Assembly: GCF_003688895.1 (NCBI RefSeq)
Contig: NZ_REFV01000010.1
Coordinates: 1-64,000 of the forward strand
Reading direction: 5' to 3'
Length of the DNA: 64,000 nt
Source: Dokdonia sinensis
GTDB taxonomy: Bacteria; Bacteroidota; Bacteroidia; Flavobacteriales; Flavobacteriaceae
Positions 16,367 through 26,053 of the stretch are shown here, piece by piece. The notes below the pieces were generated by a model, which was not told where the DNA came from, ran no database searches, and saw only the letters and a program-made list of their open reading frames with translations. Every line of letters starts with the position of its first letter. Within the stretch, counting starts at the first letter, position 1. The position numbers and the translations under genes were made by a program.

Positions 16367-17155
16367 ATGACGGTAGCTCAACTGAAAAGACTTTCTATAT
16401 TATTCATAATATGTGCTTTGTCGCTCACTGCCTGTAATGATGATGACGATGCTACAGGAAGTAATAGTCAAGAAAATGAAAATGCGGCAAATAAACGACC
16501 TTTGGGCACTAGCGCAAACGAACTCCTATCGTCTGATGAGTTTACGAGTTTACGCCTAGAAATAGCATATCCAGACGGGTTTAGACCTACACAAGGAACT
16601 ATAGATCTTATAGAAAGTTTTCTAGAAGAGCGACTCAATAAACCAAATGGTATAACGATGGTAGAGACTATTATCAATCTCTCACAAGACCCACCATATG
16701 ATATCGATGAAATAGTCGCTATAGAAGATGAAAACAGAACGATTTTTAACAATGGAGACGAAATAGGCGTTTATGTATTTTTCTCTGACGGAAATTCAAC
16801 ATCAGATGAGGGAAACTCAGTGGTTTTAGGAACTGCTTACCGTAACACGTCTATGGTAATTTACGAGAAGACCTTTAGAGATCTTGCAAATAATTCATCT
16901 ACGGCAATTAATAGAACTTTAATAGAAACAGCAACCCTACGTCACGAATTCGGACATATTTTTGGCCTAGTAAATTTAGGAACACCTCTTACCTCTGAGC
17001 ACGAAGATCAAGATAACCGTCGTCATTGTGATGTAGAAGATTGCCTAATGTTTTTCCAAACGGTTTCGAATGTATTCAATACTAGTAACGTGGCATCCCT
17101 GCCTGAGTTTGACCCACAGTGCATCGCCGATTTACAGAATAACGGAGGAAAGTAA
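16367..17155 (+). CDS. Lipoprotein with a metzincin-like HExxH zinc peptidase motif
   Basis: The 262-residue protein has a signal with a lipobox (SLTAC, Cys at about 23) followed by an Asp-rich spacer. Near residues 192-202 it has HEFGHIFGLVNLG, a HExxHxxG motif like that of metzincins and archaemetzincins. About 20 residues further comes HCDVEDCLM, a C-x4-C-x-M pattern also found in archaemetzincins. It is therefore probably a surface-anchored zinc metalloprotease. The third zinc ligand is uncertain; the His of HC or of SEHED are candidates. It stands alone, with a strong terminator behind it. Confidence 0.7.
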   Translation: MTVAQLKRLSILFIICALSLTACNDDDDATGSNSQENENAANKRPLGTSANELLSSDEFTSLRLEIAYPDGFRPTQGTIDLIESFLEERLNKPNGITMVETIINLSQDPPYDIDEIVAIEDENRTIFNNGDEIGVYVFFSDGNSTSDEGNSVVLGTAYRNTSMVIYEKTFRDLANNSSTAINRTLIETATLRHEFGHIFGLVNLGTPLTSEHEDQDNRRHCDVEDCLMFFQTVSNVFNTSNVASLPEFDPQCIADLQNNGGK

Positions 17156-17171
17156 ATAGCTCCTGAAAAAA

Positions 17172-17210
17172 CAAAAACGGGAAAGTGTTTTGAACATTTT
17201 CCCGTTTTTG
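17172..17210. terminator. Bidirectional intrinsic terminator
   Basis: The arms CAAAAACGGGAAA and TTTTCCCGTTTTTG (13 bp) enclose a 12-base loop. It serves the HExxH lipoprotein on the plus strand and the LysM protein gene on the minus strand. Confidence 0.85.
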
Positions 17211-17229
17211 TTTTATATGAATATATGGT

Positions 17230-19272
17230 CTAATCTTTTAAATCAAGAGGAACAGTCATCTTCACCTCTTCCAGTTGCAAATCTTCTCCATACTTCATAA
17301 GATAAACAGCGTCATTGTAAAAACCACTGGATCCATCATTTGAGTAGTGAAACTTATGCTCTATATATTGTGTCTCTACTCCTGAGGCAGCTGCTTGAAA
17401 AAGATCATCTGCATACGCGAGTCTTAAAATTACATCGTAGGCAATATCATAACCTCTTTTTGCAACCATACTTGGACTTACATCAAACATATCTTCGTAA
17501 GCATCATCAAAAGACAAAGTTGTTTCAGACAATATCTCTTTGCTAAAAGATGGAAAATGAAACTTGAGATTCATAAGGTGCATATGTTGTATCTCGTCAC
17601 TGTCATAAGCAGACCCCTTATCAGTGGTAAAGAGCGTCACATTTTTATCGGCAACCATAGTATTTAGGCTAGTGGTTACATTACTTATAAGAGGTACATC
17701 ATTAGTTTCAAGAATTACCCAATTATCTTGTGTTGCAGAAATCTGCTTTGGAATATCATCGGGGTATAAATAATACCCGCTATCGCTAGACCTAGGAGTC
17801 ACTGTTTTTGCTGTCGGGAATAAAGCCATAAGTTTAGACTTATTCGAGCTGTTCTTAGCATCTGCGATGATGACGATATTTTTTCCCTGCCCGTTTGCTT
17901 TTAAATAAGACAGCATACGATCTCTTAATATTTTGTCACTTGGTCTCGTCTGGAAAGTCGTGTTGCGCATCTCTATGCCTGAACTCAAAGCAATTAAGGG
18001 AATTCCTTTTCTGCTCAGCAGTGAAGAAGCGCGATTAACGTTAGCCTTAATTAATGGTCCAATAACCACATCTACATCGTCAAAATTATTTCTCGCGATT
18101 ATATCGTCTATTTTACGTGCATTTACTGAAGCTCCGTTTTTACGGTCATATTCGGTATCATAAACCTCCAAGTTTACTGACAATCCTTCTTTTTTTGCTT
18201 GATCTATGGCCATCAGTATACCAGAGTGAAAATCCAGCGCAAGTCTAAGTACGCGATCGCTTTTTAAAAGTTTCTCTTTGGTCATTGTAGAATCACCATT
18301 TATCCTCTTAAGACCAAATGGTAACATAACCACCATTTTTTTTGCAGAAGTGTAAGTGATACTATCTCTTAAATCTATAAAATCTCCCTTTTCACTCGGT
18401 GTGATATCAATATTAGTATTAACAACGATACCACCTTTTGCTTTTGGAATTTTAAGTACCATTCCTTCCTTAAGGCCATCGGCTAGTGCAGGATTCAGAT
18501 CTACCAGAGCATCTGCATTCATCTCAAGACGCTTTAAAAGGCTGTACATCGTATCGCCTTTTGGCACTTCATAAAAATCAAACTCCGTTTTGTCTATTAC
18601 TTCTGTAGAAGAAGGCTTTTTTCTAGGGACATTAATGGTTGTCCCCATCTGAAGGCCTTTTCCCATTCCTGGGTTCATTGCTTCAAGCTCAGCTATTGTT
18701 ATTCCATAGCGTTGTGCAACACCGTACTTCGTTTCTTTAGGCTGGACTTTATATTTTTCGTAAGGATTTCCGTCTGTAGGGATGTTGTTAGGAGATACTC
18801 CTCCTCCACTTTGCTCGACAACAGTTGTCGTTGTCTCCTTATAATTCGTTGGGATTTTTATCTTGTCCCCCTTTCGCAAGGGCGAACTATATAATTGTTT
18901 ATTGTAACGCTTGATAACGTCCTGTGGGACTCCATATCTTTTTGAGATACTGTAAAGTGTTTCTTTACGACGTACTTTATGGGTTTTAAATGTGATATCC
19001 TCTTGATCCATATCTATCGCTCTAGGCTTCTTTGCCTTTGCCTCTGATGGTAAAATGAGTACTAATCCCTCATAAATATTCTTACGAGCGTCAGGGTTCA
19101 ATTTTAGGATTTGCTTTTCGTCTATGTTGTACTTTTTTGAGATACTGTACACGGTTTCACCTGCTTGTACCTGGTGAGAAACATAATCCTGAAAAGCGGT
19201 GGAGGTTGATGTACACGCTTTCGCGAAAGCGCAACAAAAAACAATCAATCCTATAAAAAGTGATTTCTTCAT
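17230..19272 (-). CDS. LysM-repeat protein with a periplasmic-binding-protein-like domain
   Basis: The 680-residue exported protein has four LysM domains (about 31-76, 95-141, 172-217 and 231-276, each with a V-x-x-G-E/D-T-x-Y-S/G motif) that should bind peptidoglycan. A type I periplasmic-binding fold follows (about 310-680; DVVIGPLIKANVNRASSLLS, GIPLIALSSG, GKNIVIIADAKNSSNKSKLM), similar to the receptor-like half of LpoA. It may sense or organise cell-wall synthesis; this is inference. The gene lies 9 bases downstream of guaA. The palindrome sits in the signal peptide, which reads CCAFAKACTS, so it forms part of the export signal. Confidence 0.85.
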   Translation of the reverse strand: MKKSLFIGLIVFCCAFAKACTSTSTAFQDYVSHQVQAGETVYSISKKYNIDEKQILKLNPDARKNIYEGLVLILPSEAKAKKPRAIDMDQEDITFKTHKVRRKETLYSISKRYGVPQDVIKRYNKQLYSSPLRKGDKIKIPTNYKETTTTVVEQSGGGVSPNNIPTDGNPYEKYKVQPKETKYGVAQRYGITIAELEAMNPGMGKGLQMGTTINVPRKKPSSTEVIDKTEFDFYEVPKGDTMYSLLKRLEMNADALVDLNPALADGLKEGMVLKIPKAKGGIVVNTNIDITPSEKGDFIDLRDSITYTSAKKMVVMLPFGLKRINGDSTMTKEKLLKSDRVLRLALDFHSGILMAIDQAKKEGLSVNLEVYDTEYDRKNGASVNARKIDDIIARNNFDDVDVVIGPLIKANVNRASSLLSRKGIPLIALSSGIEMRNTTFQTRPSDKILRDRMLSYLKANGQGKNIVIIADAKNSSNKSKLMALFPTAKTVTPRSSDSGYYLYPDDIPKQISATQDNWVILETNDVPLISNVTTSLNTMVADKNVTLFTTDKGSAYDSDEIQHMHLMNLKFHFPSFSKEILSETTLSFDDAYEDMFDVSPSMVAKRGYDIAYDVILRLAYADDLFQAAASGVETQYIEHKFHYSNDGSSGFYNDAVYLMKYGEDLQLEEVKMTVPLDLKD
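19216..19231. repeat. Iterated palindrome, full 16-mer
   Basis: Perfect copy in the signal peptide region of the LysM protein, read as AFAKA. Confidence 0.95.
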
Positions 19273-19281
19273 ATTTAATAT

Positions 19282-20814
19282 TTATTCCCACTCAATAGTG
19301 GCAGGCGGTTTAGAACTAATATCGTACACCACTCTATTAACGCCTTTTACCTTATTTATTATATCATTAGACACCTTCTGAAGAAACTCATATGGCAAAT
19401 TTACCCAGTCTGCCGTCATCCCATCCGTACTCTCTACAGCACGTAATGCTACGCACTTTTCATACGTACGCTCATCACCCATCACTCCTACTGAGTTTAC
19501 AGGTAACAACATTGCACCTGCTTGCCAAACCTTGTCATACAGTCCCCACTCGCGCAATCCTGAGATAAAAATATGGTCTACCTCCTGTAAGATACGTACT
19601 TTCTCTGGCGTGATATCTCCTAAAATTCGAATTGCAAGTCCAGGTCCAGGAAAAGGATGTCTCCCCAACAACGATGGGGATAATCCCATACTTTTTCCTA
19701 CGCGACGTACTTCATCTTTAAATAACATCTTGAGTGGCTCTACCACTTTAAGTTTCATAAAGTCTGGAAGTCCGCCTACATTATGGTGTGATTTGATCGT
19801 TGCGCTTGGTCCACCCGTTGCGCTCACAGATTCTATCACGTCAGGATAAATGGTGCCTTGACCTAACCACTTCGCATTTTCTACTTCTTTACTCTCATCA
19901 TCAAAAACCTCGATAAATACACGTCCTATGGCCTTACGTTTGGTTTCAGGGTCGCTTTCCCCTTCCAGCGCTTCCAAGAAACGTGCCGACGCGTCTACTC
20001 CCTTAACGTTCAACCCCATTCCCTCGTATTGCAACAATACTTCTGAAAATTCATTTTTGCGCAACAAGCCGTTGTTAACAAAAATACAATACAGATTATC
20101 ACCTATCGCCTTGTGAAGTAAAGTAGCGGCTACCGTGCTGTCTACTCCTCCAGATAATCCCAAAATTACACGATCATCACCCAGTTGCTTTTTGAGCTGC
20201 GCCACAGTAGTATCTACAAACGCATCTGGTGTCCACGTTTGTGCTACACCGGCAATTTTTACTAAGAAATTCTCAAGAATTTGTTTCCCATCGCTAGAGT
20301 GATATACTTCTGGATGAAACTGAATCGCATAAGTATCTTCTCCTTCTATTCTATATCCTGCATTTTCTACATCATTTGTAGATGCAATGCGCACACCATC
20401 TCTAGGAAGTTTTTTAATCGTATCACTATGGCTCATCCAAACCTGACTACCCTGAGAAACTCCCTCAAAAAACAATTCTCCTTCCTTAACCATAGACAAG
20501 TTTGCTCGTCCGTACTCGCGTGTGTTGGACTGCCCTACTTCTCCATCATAAAAATGAGCAAGGTATTGTGCACCATAACAAACGCCTAAAAGTGGTTTTT
20601 GTCCTTTAATTTGCGATAAATCAGGATGTGGAGCGTCTTCTCCTCTCACCGAATGTGGTGATCCAGAAAGAATAACCGCCTTGTATGAAGACAAATCTTC
20701 TGGCGGATTGTTATAAGGTTTGATTTCGCAATAAATATTAAGCTCGCGTACACGTCTAGCGATGAGTTGTGTGTATTGCGATCCGAAGTCGAGGATGAGT
20801 ACGTTGTTTTGCAT
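19282..20814 (-). CDS. guaA: GMP synthase (glutamine-hydrolysing)
   Basis: GuaA converts XMP to GMP using glutamine and ATP. The protein has the N-terminal class I glutamine amidotransferase domain with the nucleophile ([14 protein letters not shown], Cys79) and its His/Glu partners (IQFHPEVY). The ATP pyrophosphatase P-loop ([12 protein letters not shown]) and the C-terminal dimerisation domain ([15 protein letters not shown]; ending KPPATIEWE) follow. The length, 510 residues, is normal. I start at the ATG at 20814 ([13 protein letters not shown]); the frame extends two codons to a TTG, which is unlikely. A -7 box lies 3 bases before this ATG. The gene lies downstream of the tRNA cluster. 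Confidence 0.97.
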   Translation of the reverse strand: MQNNVLILDFGSQYTQLIARRVRELNIYCEIKPYNNPPEDLSSYKAVILSGSPHSVRGEDAPHPDLSQIKGQKPLLGVCYGAQYLAHFYDGEVGQSNTREYGRANLSMVKEGELFFEGVSQGSQVWMSHSDTIKKLPRDGVRIASTNDVENAGYRIEGEDTYAIQFHPEVYHSSDGKQILENFLVKIAGVAQTWTPDAFVDTTVAQLKKQLGDDRVILGLSGGVDSTVAATLLHKAIGDNLYCIFVNNGLLRKNEFSEVLLQYEGMGLNVKGVDASARFLEALEGESDPETKRKAIGRVFIEVFDDESKEVENAKWLGQGTIYPDVIESVSATGGPSATIKSHHNVGGLPDFMKLKVVEPLKMLFKDEVRRVGKSMGLSPSLLGRHPFPGPGLAIRILGDITPEKVRILQEVDHIFISGLREWGLYDKVWQAGAMLLPVNSVGVMGDERTYEKCVALRAVESTDGMTADWVNLPYEFLQKVSNDIINKVKGVNRVVYDISSKPPATIEWE

Positions 20815-20817
20815 CCG

Positions 20818-20825
20818 CAAAAATA
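20818..20825 (-). promoter_or_regulatory. -7 promoter box 3 bases before the guaA ATG
   Basis: TATTTTTG on the reverse strand matches TAnnTTTG and is separated from the ATG at 20814 by CGG only. If used, the guaA mRNA would be leaderless. Confidence 0.4.
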
Positions 20826-20932
20826 TTAAAAATAGCGTGAGGAAATTACCTATTAGAAGTACAAAAAAATAGAGTTTTTAACAAGCTTATTGTATTGAGG
20901 ACTCTTTTAGATGAATGTTTTATAAAACAAAA

Positions 20933-20954
20933 AATCCCCGCAAATGCGAGGATT
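20933..20954 (-). terminator. Terminator of the tRNA cluster
   Basis: Arms AATCCCCGC and GCGAGGATT (one mismatch) around AAAT, followed leftwards by a T-rich run, just past the tRNA-Arg 3' end. Confidence 0.65.
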
Positions 20955-20959
20955 AAATG

Positions 20960-21033
20960 TGAGCCCTGAAGGATTCGAACCTTCGACCGCCTCCTTAGAA
21001 GGGAGGTGCTCTATCCAGCTGAGCTAAGAGCCC
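20960..21033 (-). tRNA. tRNA-Arg (anticodon TCT)
   Basis: On the reverse strand the acceptor stem GGGCTCT pairs with AGGGCTC (with G-U pairs). The anticodon stem CCTCC/GGAGG holds the loop CTTCTAA, giving TCT. The T arm is GAAGG-TTCGAAT-CCTTC. CCA is not encoded. It is the third gene of a Ser-Pro-Arg cluster. Confidence 0.93.
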
Positions 21034-21047
21034 TAACTCTTAAGTTG

Positions 21048-21122
21048 TCGGGGTAGCAAGATTCGAACTTGCGACCTCCTCGTCCCAAACGAGGCGCGAT
21101 AACCGGGCTACGCTATACCCCG
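21048..21122 (-). tRNA. tRNA-Pro (anticodon TGG)
   Basis: Acceptor CGGGGTA pairs with TACCCCG. The anticodon stem CCTCG/CGAGG holds the loop TTTGGGA, giving TGG. The T arm is GCAAG-TTCGAAT-CTTGC. It lies 14 bases upstream of tRNA-Arg. Confidence 0.93.
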
Positions 21123-21202
21123 AAAAGCAACTACGTTGCAAAAAAAATAAAAAAATGAATTCTAAATTCCTAAAAATGGTCTTTAAAATTCATCTTCTAT
21201 CG

Positions 21203-21291
21203 CGGAGAGACAGGGATTCGAACCCTGGGTAAGTGTTTCCACCTACGACGATTTAGCAAACCGCTCCTTTCGGCCACTCAGGCACCTCTCC
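21203..21291 (-). tRNA. tRNA-Ser (anticodon GCT)
   Basis: Acceptor GGAGAGG pairs with TCTCTCC. The long variable arm (TAGGTGGAAACACTTA region) is typical of class II tRNAs. The loop TTGCTAA gives anticodon GCT. The T arm is CAGGG-TTCGAAT-CCCTG. The length of 89 bases fits serine. Confidence 0.93.
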
Positions 21292-21493
21292 AGTCTTTAT
21301 AAAAGAACTTGCTTTTCTTAAGCGGTTGCAAATATAAAAAATTTGTTATTCACTTTCCAAAAGAAATCAAAGTAATATCTAAATATTATCTCACTTTTTT
21401 TTGTTCAGTCCGTAGTCATTTGAAAGTGAGTAACAAAAAGAAGATAACAAAATGACATTCTAGGTATCTACTTTTGCAAAACCGTAAAAATCA

Positions 21494-23293
21494 CTATCGC
21501 CTGAGTGCAAAGTAACCTGTAAAGATCACATTACTTTCCGTAAATGCTTTGTACCAAAATCCTGAATCTAAAAGCATATTACCTCCATAGCTTCCATCCC
21601 ACCCCATACTACGAGAGCTAAACTCCGTAATTTTCTTACCGAACCGGTCAAAAATCTGAATGTTTGTAACAATCTCACCATCCACTCGTACGCCACGTAC
21701 TTGCCAGTAGTCATTAATACCATCTCCGTTAGGTGTAAAATATTTGGGAAATCCTCTATCTCGAACAATCCTTTTTGAAGTAATACGGCAACCATTTTTA
21801 TCTCTTACGTAAACCATTACATCAGTAATATTTACGTTATTAAATACATTGCTATCTTGATAAGGTCCATCAACATCGAGTGCGTACTCATAATCACTAC
21901 TACCCTCGGCAGTGACAGTAAGTTTAAAATTAAATCCCTGATTACGTATATCCAATCCTGTGATTATGGCAGCCTCGGAGGTTGTTACTTCAAATTCATG
22001 TGAAGATTCACACATTAGACTTCCCCCACTAGGAATAATAATCTCATTAACTACCTCTAAGCGGTACAAACCTCCTTGGTCAATGGCTACGTCCCGACTC
22101 GTAGATATTTCTCTCTCGCTAGTTCCTTCTAAAAATAACCAGCGAAACGAAGTGCCTTCTCCACTATGATTTAATCGTAACGGGCTCTCGTTTAAACATA
22201 ATATATAAGAATCTTCTAAATCTATAATAGGATTGAGGTCTATTGTATTTCCAAATTCATTAATATATGGCCCACATCCTAATACAGTGGTAAAACTCGT
22301 TGTGAGACAATTACGAGCCTCACCAGCAAGGTTATAAGGTGTAACTGTGACATAATATGTTACTCCTTCGTCAAAATCGAGCACAAGAGTTGACGTTCTA
22401 TCCCCTAAATCTTCGTTATTGAGTACATCTCCCGCTCCTGGCGAAGTTCCTATGCGTAATAGATAACCATCGGCGGTAGCTACAGGTAACCAAGATAAAA
22501 GAGGTGTTAGTGCAACCCCTTCGGCGCCATCTGCAGGATTAATTAGTTGTGTGCAGTCAGGAACATCGTCATCTAAAAATACAGTAGTAAAAGTCGTCTC
22601 CGAGCAATCTCCCCTTTCTCCAACAGAATTTTCTGGGATTACTCTGGCATAATACGTTGTACCAAAATCTAAATTAAAGGGTATGGTATATTGCAATTCG
22701 TTGCTATTCGTATCTACATCAAGAACATCTGTGCCGCCTGGGGTAGTACCTAGTTGTACTATATAATTTGTAGCTCTTGGAGCGTATGTCCATACCAATG
22801 TCAAGGCAACAGCAACATCTACCTCTCCGTCGGATGGTATACTCAAAGAAGTACACTCAGAAAGTTGTGTGATTGCTCCAGTTGTAAACTCTTGCTCATT
22901 ACAAGCTATAGAAGTGGACGAAGAGTCTCGCACTTCAATATTTACATAAATAGTAGTGTTTTCGGGAAGTCCCAGAGGCGGTCTAAAAGAGTTGGATCCT
23001 ACGCCTGTCGAGGAGACAATTTCATTACCACCCGGTGTTGTTCCTAATGTAATAATGTATCCAAAATTACCTTGTGTGGGGTCCCAGGTGATAATGCTCT
23101 CCACAGGGACATTTGTAGCTCCAGCAGCAGGAACAATTAAAGCTGAGCAGGGTTGTTGTATACTGCTATTATCACTTTTGAGAGTCTCAAATGCTTTTAT
23201 TTGAGGTGATTCCGCTTTCGCGAAAGCATAATTAGAACAATTTCCCAGTAGAAAAAAAAATCCTAAGCAATATGTCCAGAACACCTTATGCAC
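21494..23293 (-). CDS. Secreted Fn3-like repeat protein with a type B T9SS sorting domain
   Basis: The 599-residue protein has a signal peptide (about 1-25) and then three fibronectin III-like repeats (about 47-132, 141-235 and 244-338). Each opens with a C-x-x-L/I-x-x-P...G...V segment and carries LGTTPGG or IGTSPGA. A linker domain with paired cysteines follows, then a C-terminal gliding-motility-type sorting domain (YFTPNGDGINDYWQVRG, IQIFDRFGKKI, GFWYKAFTESNVIFTGYF). The CTD marks it for export by the type IX secretion system. It is short for this class and may be an adhesin. The palindrome is read as AFAKA right after the signal peptide. Confidence 0.9.
   Translation of the reverse strand: MHKVFWTYCLGFFFLLGNCSNYAFAKAESPQIKAFETLKSDNSSIQQPCSALIVPAAGATNVPVESIITWDPTQGNFGYIITLGTTPGGNEIVSSTGVGSNSFRPPLGLPENTTIYVNIEVRDSSSTSIACNEQEFTTGAITQLSECTSLSIPSDGEVDVAVALTLVWTYAPRATNYIVQLGTTPGGTDVLDVDTNSNELQYTIPFNLDFGTTYYARVIPENSVGERGDCSETTFTTVFLDDDVPDCTQLINPADGAEGVALTPLLSWLPVATADGYLLRIGTSPGAGDVLNNEDLGDRTSTLVLDFDEGVTYYVTVTPYNLAGEARNCLTTSFTTVLGCGPYINEFGNTIDLNPIIDLEDSYILCLNESPLRLNHSGEGTSFRWLFLEGTSEREISTSRDVAIDQGGLYRLEVVNEIIIPSGGSLMCESSHEFEVTTSEAAIITGLDIRNQGFNFKLTVTAEGSSDYEYALDVDGPYQDSNVFNNVNITDVMVYVRDKNGCRITSKRIVRDRGFPKYFTPNGDGINDYWQVRGVRVDGEIVTNIQIFDRFGKKITEFSSRSMGWDGSYGGNMLLDSGFWYKAFTESNVIFTGYFALRR
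23213..23227. repeat. Iterated palindrome, 15-mer
   Basis: CGCTTTCGCGAAAGC at the signal-peptide junction of the T9SS protein, read as AFAKA. Confidence 0.93.
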
Positions 23294-23352
23294 TTTTTTA
23301 TTTTAAAGATACTTAAAATGCCTAAACCTCACTTTACAATGCAGCAACGATA

Positions 23353-26031
23353 TTAAAAAAGCGTAATCTGACCTTCTCCATCTCCATCGTTGCCCCCCTT
23401 TTGAGCGTCATCATCTTTTGGACTATCATCACTTGCAGCAACAGTTTCGTCGTCTATAACCTCAATCTCTTCTTTGGGAGTTTCTTCCGGAATTTCATAT
23501 GGAAGTGGTTCCAGCCAGTTGAGCTGTTTAAGTTTTTCTGGGTAAAACTGGTTTCCAAGAGCTTTTAAGCCTTTTACGGCAATAAAATCCTCCATCGAGA
23601 CTTCTTCATTTTCTTTCTGATCTTTACCACGCTCTTTATAAAACACCATCTCTGCCACGGGGCGATAATCGGTAGAAACCAACTCGAGGTGACTGTTATC
23701 ATTTTCGGAAATAAAGACTTCAGATTTATCTGGGTTTTCCACTAGGAAACGTTTCCCGTAGTATTTCTCCTTTTCGCCATCCCAATAAATTGCAGTGATC
23801 GGTTTTTCGGGCACCCATTTTTCGAGAATAATCATATCATCGTCAAAGTGTGCTGTCACATCTGGAACAATAGTCCTCACGTTCCCGTGCTGATTGATAA
23901 TAAGCAATCTGTCCTCTGCAGTGAATTCACCCACTAGATCTCCACGACCATCCACATTGAGTCGTTGCACCGTATCGTCAAACCATATTTTTCGGGGCTT
24001 AAGCGTAGATAGTCCCTTCTCCTTAAGCTCTACAGACTTCACCGAATGCTTAGTAACAATATTACCTTTAGACCCGCGACCTTTTATAAGAATGTCTGCA
24101 AAGTCTAGGTCAAAGCGAAGTTTCTTTATTTGGCCTACTGCTCTCAGAAAAATATTAACCACCTCTGCCTCTCCGTTAGAATTTGCTGTAAAGTAAAAAA
24201 CGACAGAGCCTTTTTTACCATTGGTCAGGTCATAGTCTCGATCCCGTGTTACCGAGGTAACATTAAATCGTTTTACGTAGGTGGCACCACCAGAACCATC
24301 ACGATATATCATATTGTATGTGGTTCGCTTATCTTTTTTCTTAAATACGGCCACGTGCAGGATGTCTTTGCCCACAAAAGTTTTTGCATCCACTTTTGTA
24401 ACCATCATTTTTCCTTCTTTAGTAAAAACAATGATATCATCTATGTCTGAACAGTCTGTCACATATTCATCCCTCTTTAAGGAAGTTCCTATGAAACCTT
24501 CGGCACGGTTTACGTAGAGTTTTGTGTTTCTCAGAACCACTTTTGTGGCCTGAATATCGTCAAAAATGCGAATCTCCGTTTTACGCTCGCGACCCTCACC
24601 ATAATCCTTTTTTAATCTCGTGAAGTAATCTACCGCATATTGCGTTAGATTTTCTAGGTGATGTTTTACTTGCGCAATTTGATCCTCTAAAGCTTCTATT
24701 TTTTGTTGTGCTTTGTCGATGTCAAATTTTGAAATACGCTTGATGCGTATTTCTGTAAGCCTCGTAATATCCTCAACAGTAACAGGACGCTTAAGATGAC
24801 CTATGTGTGGTTTCAGACCTTTGTCAATAGCCTCAATAACACCGTCCCACGTTTCCTCTTCTTCGATATCGCGGTAAATTCGGTTTTCAATAAAAATGCG
24901 CTCTAGCGACGCATAATGCCATTGGTTTTCAAATTCACCAAGCTGTATTTCTAGTTCGCTTTTAAGCAATTGCTTTGTCCGGTCTGTAGATCTACGTAGC
25001 ATTTCTGTAACACCTACAAATAGAGGCTTATTGTCTTCAATCACACAACCTAGAGGAGATATGGAAGACTCACAATTTGTAAAAGCAAATAAAGCGTCTA
25101 TTGTTTTCTCTGGTGAAATACCAGAAGGAAGATGCACCAGTATCTCAACATCTGCAGCGGTGTTATCTTCTATTTTTTTGATTTTTATTTTTCCCTTGTC
25201 ATTTGCTTTCAGAATAGAGTCAATTAATGACCCTGTCGTCTGACCAAAAGGAACCTCAGTGATTACTAGCGTATTTTTATCCTGTTGATTTATACGTGCT
25301 CGCACTCTTACCTTCCCGCCACGCAGTCCATCTTTATAATCTGAAAAGTCTGCAATTCCAGCGGTGGGGAAATCTGGGAAAATGGTAAATTTTTTATCCT
25401 TAAGGTGCTTGATAGACGCGTCTATCAATTCGATAAAATTGTGAGGTAATACTTTTGTACTTAATCCTACAGCAATACCCTCTGCCCCTTGAGCAAGAAG
25501 TAGCGGGAACATTACCGGAAGATTTATAGGCTCCTTTTTACGGCCATCGTAAGATGCTTGCCAGTCGGTTATTTTGGGATTATAAACCACATCTAGGGCA
25601 AACTTAGAGAGTCGTGCTTCAATGTAACGAGAAGCAGCGGCGCGGTCGCCTGTTAGAATATTTCCCCAGTTTCCTTGGGTATCGATGAGAAGGTCTTTTT
25701 GACCTATTTGCACCATAGCGTCCCCAATACTTGCATCACCGTGCGGGTGATACTGCATCGTATGTCCAACAACATTTGCTACTTTATTATAACGACCATC
25801 GTCCAGCTCCTTAAGCGCATGCATAATCCTGCGTTGTACTGGTTTGAACCCGTCTTCAATAGCAGGTACTGCACGCTCCAGAATTACATAGGAAGCATAA
25901 TCCAGAAACCAGTCTTCAAACATTCCCGAGACACGGGTAATGGTTTCTGTAGACCCATCTTCTGGAACTTGTGGCTCTAGGTTTGGGTTTATTTCTTCTT
26001 CTTCGCTATGGTCGTTTATTTCTTCGCTCAT
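23353..26031 (-). CDS. parC: DNA topoisomerase IV subunit A
   Basis: The 892-residue protein is a type IIA topoisomerase breakage-reunion subunit. It has the active-site tyrosine in AAASRYIEARL (Tyr136) and the quinolone-region helix HPHGDASIGDAMVQIG (Ser101 at the usual resistance position). The C-terminal half is a beta-pinwheel-like DNA-binding region. It lacks a clear gyrase QRRGG box, and its partner gene parE lies upstream, so topoisomerase IV (chromosome decatenation) is the better call than gyrase. An acidic tail (about 850-892) ends in QITLF. A small lipoprotein gene separates it from parE. Confidence 0.92.
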   Translation of the reverse strand: MSEEINDHSEEEEINPNLEPQVPEDGSTETITRVSGMFEDWFLDYASYVILERAVPAIEDGFKPVQRRIMHALKELDDGRYNKVANVVGHTMQYHPHGDASIGDAMVQIGQKDLLIDTQGNWGNILTGDRAAASRYIEARLSKFALDVVYNPKITDWQASYDGRKKEPINLPVMFPLLLAQGAEGIAVGLSTKVLPHNFIELIDASIKHLKDKKFTIFPDFPTAGIADFSDYKDGLRGGKVRVRARINQQDKNTLVITEVPFGQTTGSLIDSILKANDKGKIKIKKIEDNTAADVEILVHLPSGISPEKTIDALFAFTNCESSISPLGCVIEDNKPLFVGVTEMLRRSTDRTKQLLKSELEIQLGEFENQWHYASLERIFIENRIYRDIEEEETWDGVIEAIDKGLKPHIGHLKRPVTVEDITRLTEIRIKRISKFDIDKAQQKIEALEDQIAQVKHHLENLTQYAVDYFTRLKKDYGEGRERKTEIRIFDDIQATKVVLRNTKLYVNRAEGFIGTSLKRDEYVTDCSDIDDIIVFTKEGKMMVTKVDAKTFVGKDILHVAVFKKKDKRTTYNMIYRDGSGGATYVKRFNVTSVTRDRDYDLTNGKKGSVVFYFTANSNGEAEVVNIFLRAVGQIKKLRFDLDFADILIKGRGSKGNIVTKHSVKSVELKEKGLSTLKPRKIWFDDTVQRLNVDGRGDLVGEFTAEDRLLIINQHGNVRTIVPDVTAHFDDDMIILEKWVPEKPITAIYWDGEKEKYYGKRFLVENPDKSEVFISENDNSHLELVSTDYRPVAEMVFYKERGKDQKENEEVSMEDFIAVKGLKALGNQFYPEKLKQLNWLEPLPYEIPEETPKEEIEVIDDETVAASDDSPKDDDAQKGGNDGDGEGQITLF

Positions 26032-26053
26032 TTAGTATTTTAACTTACTTGCT

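Noticed and set aside
18860-18885. CCCCTTTCGCAAGGGCG as another palindrome copy
   Set aside because: The core TTTCGCGAAA is not present; only a partial chance match.
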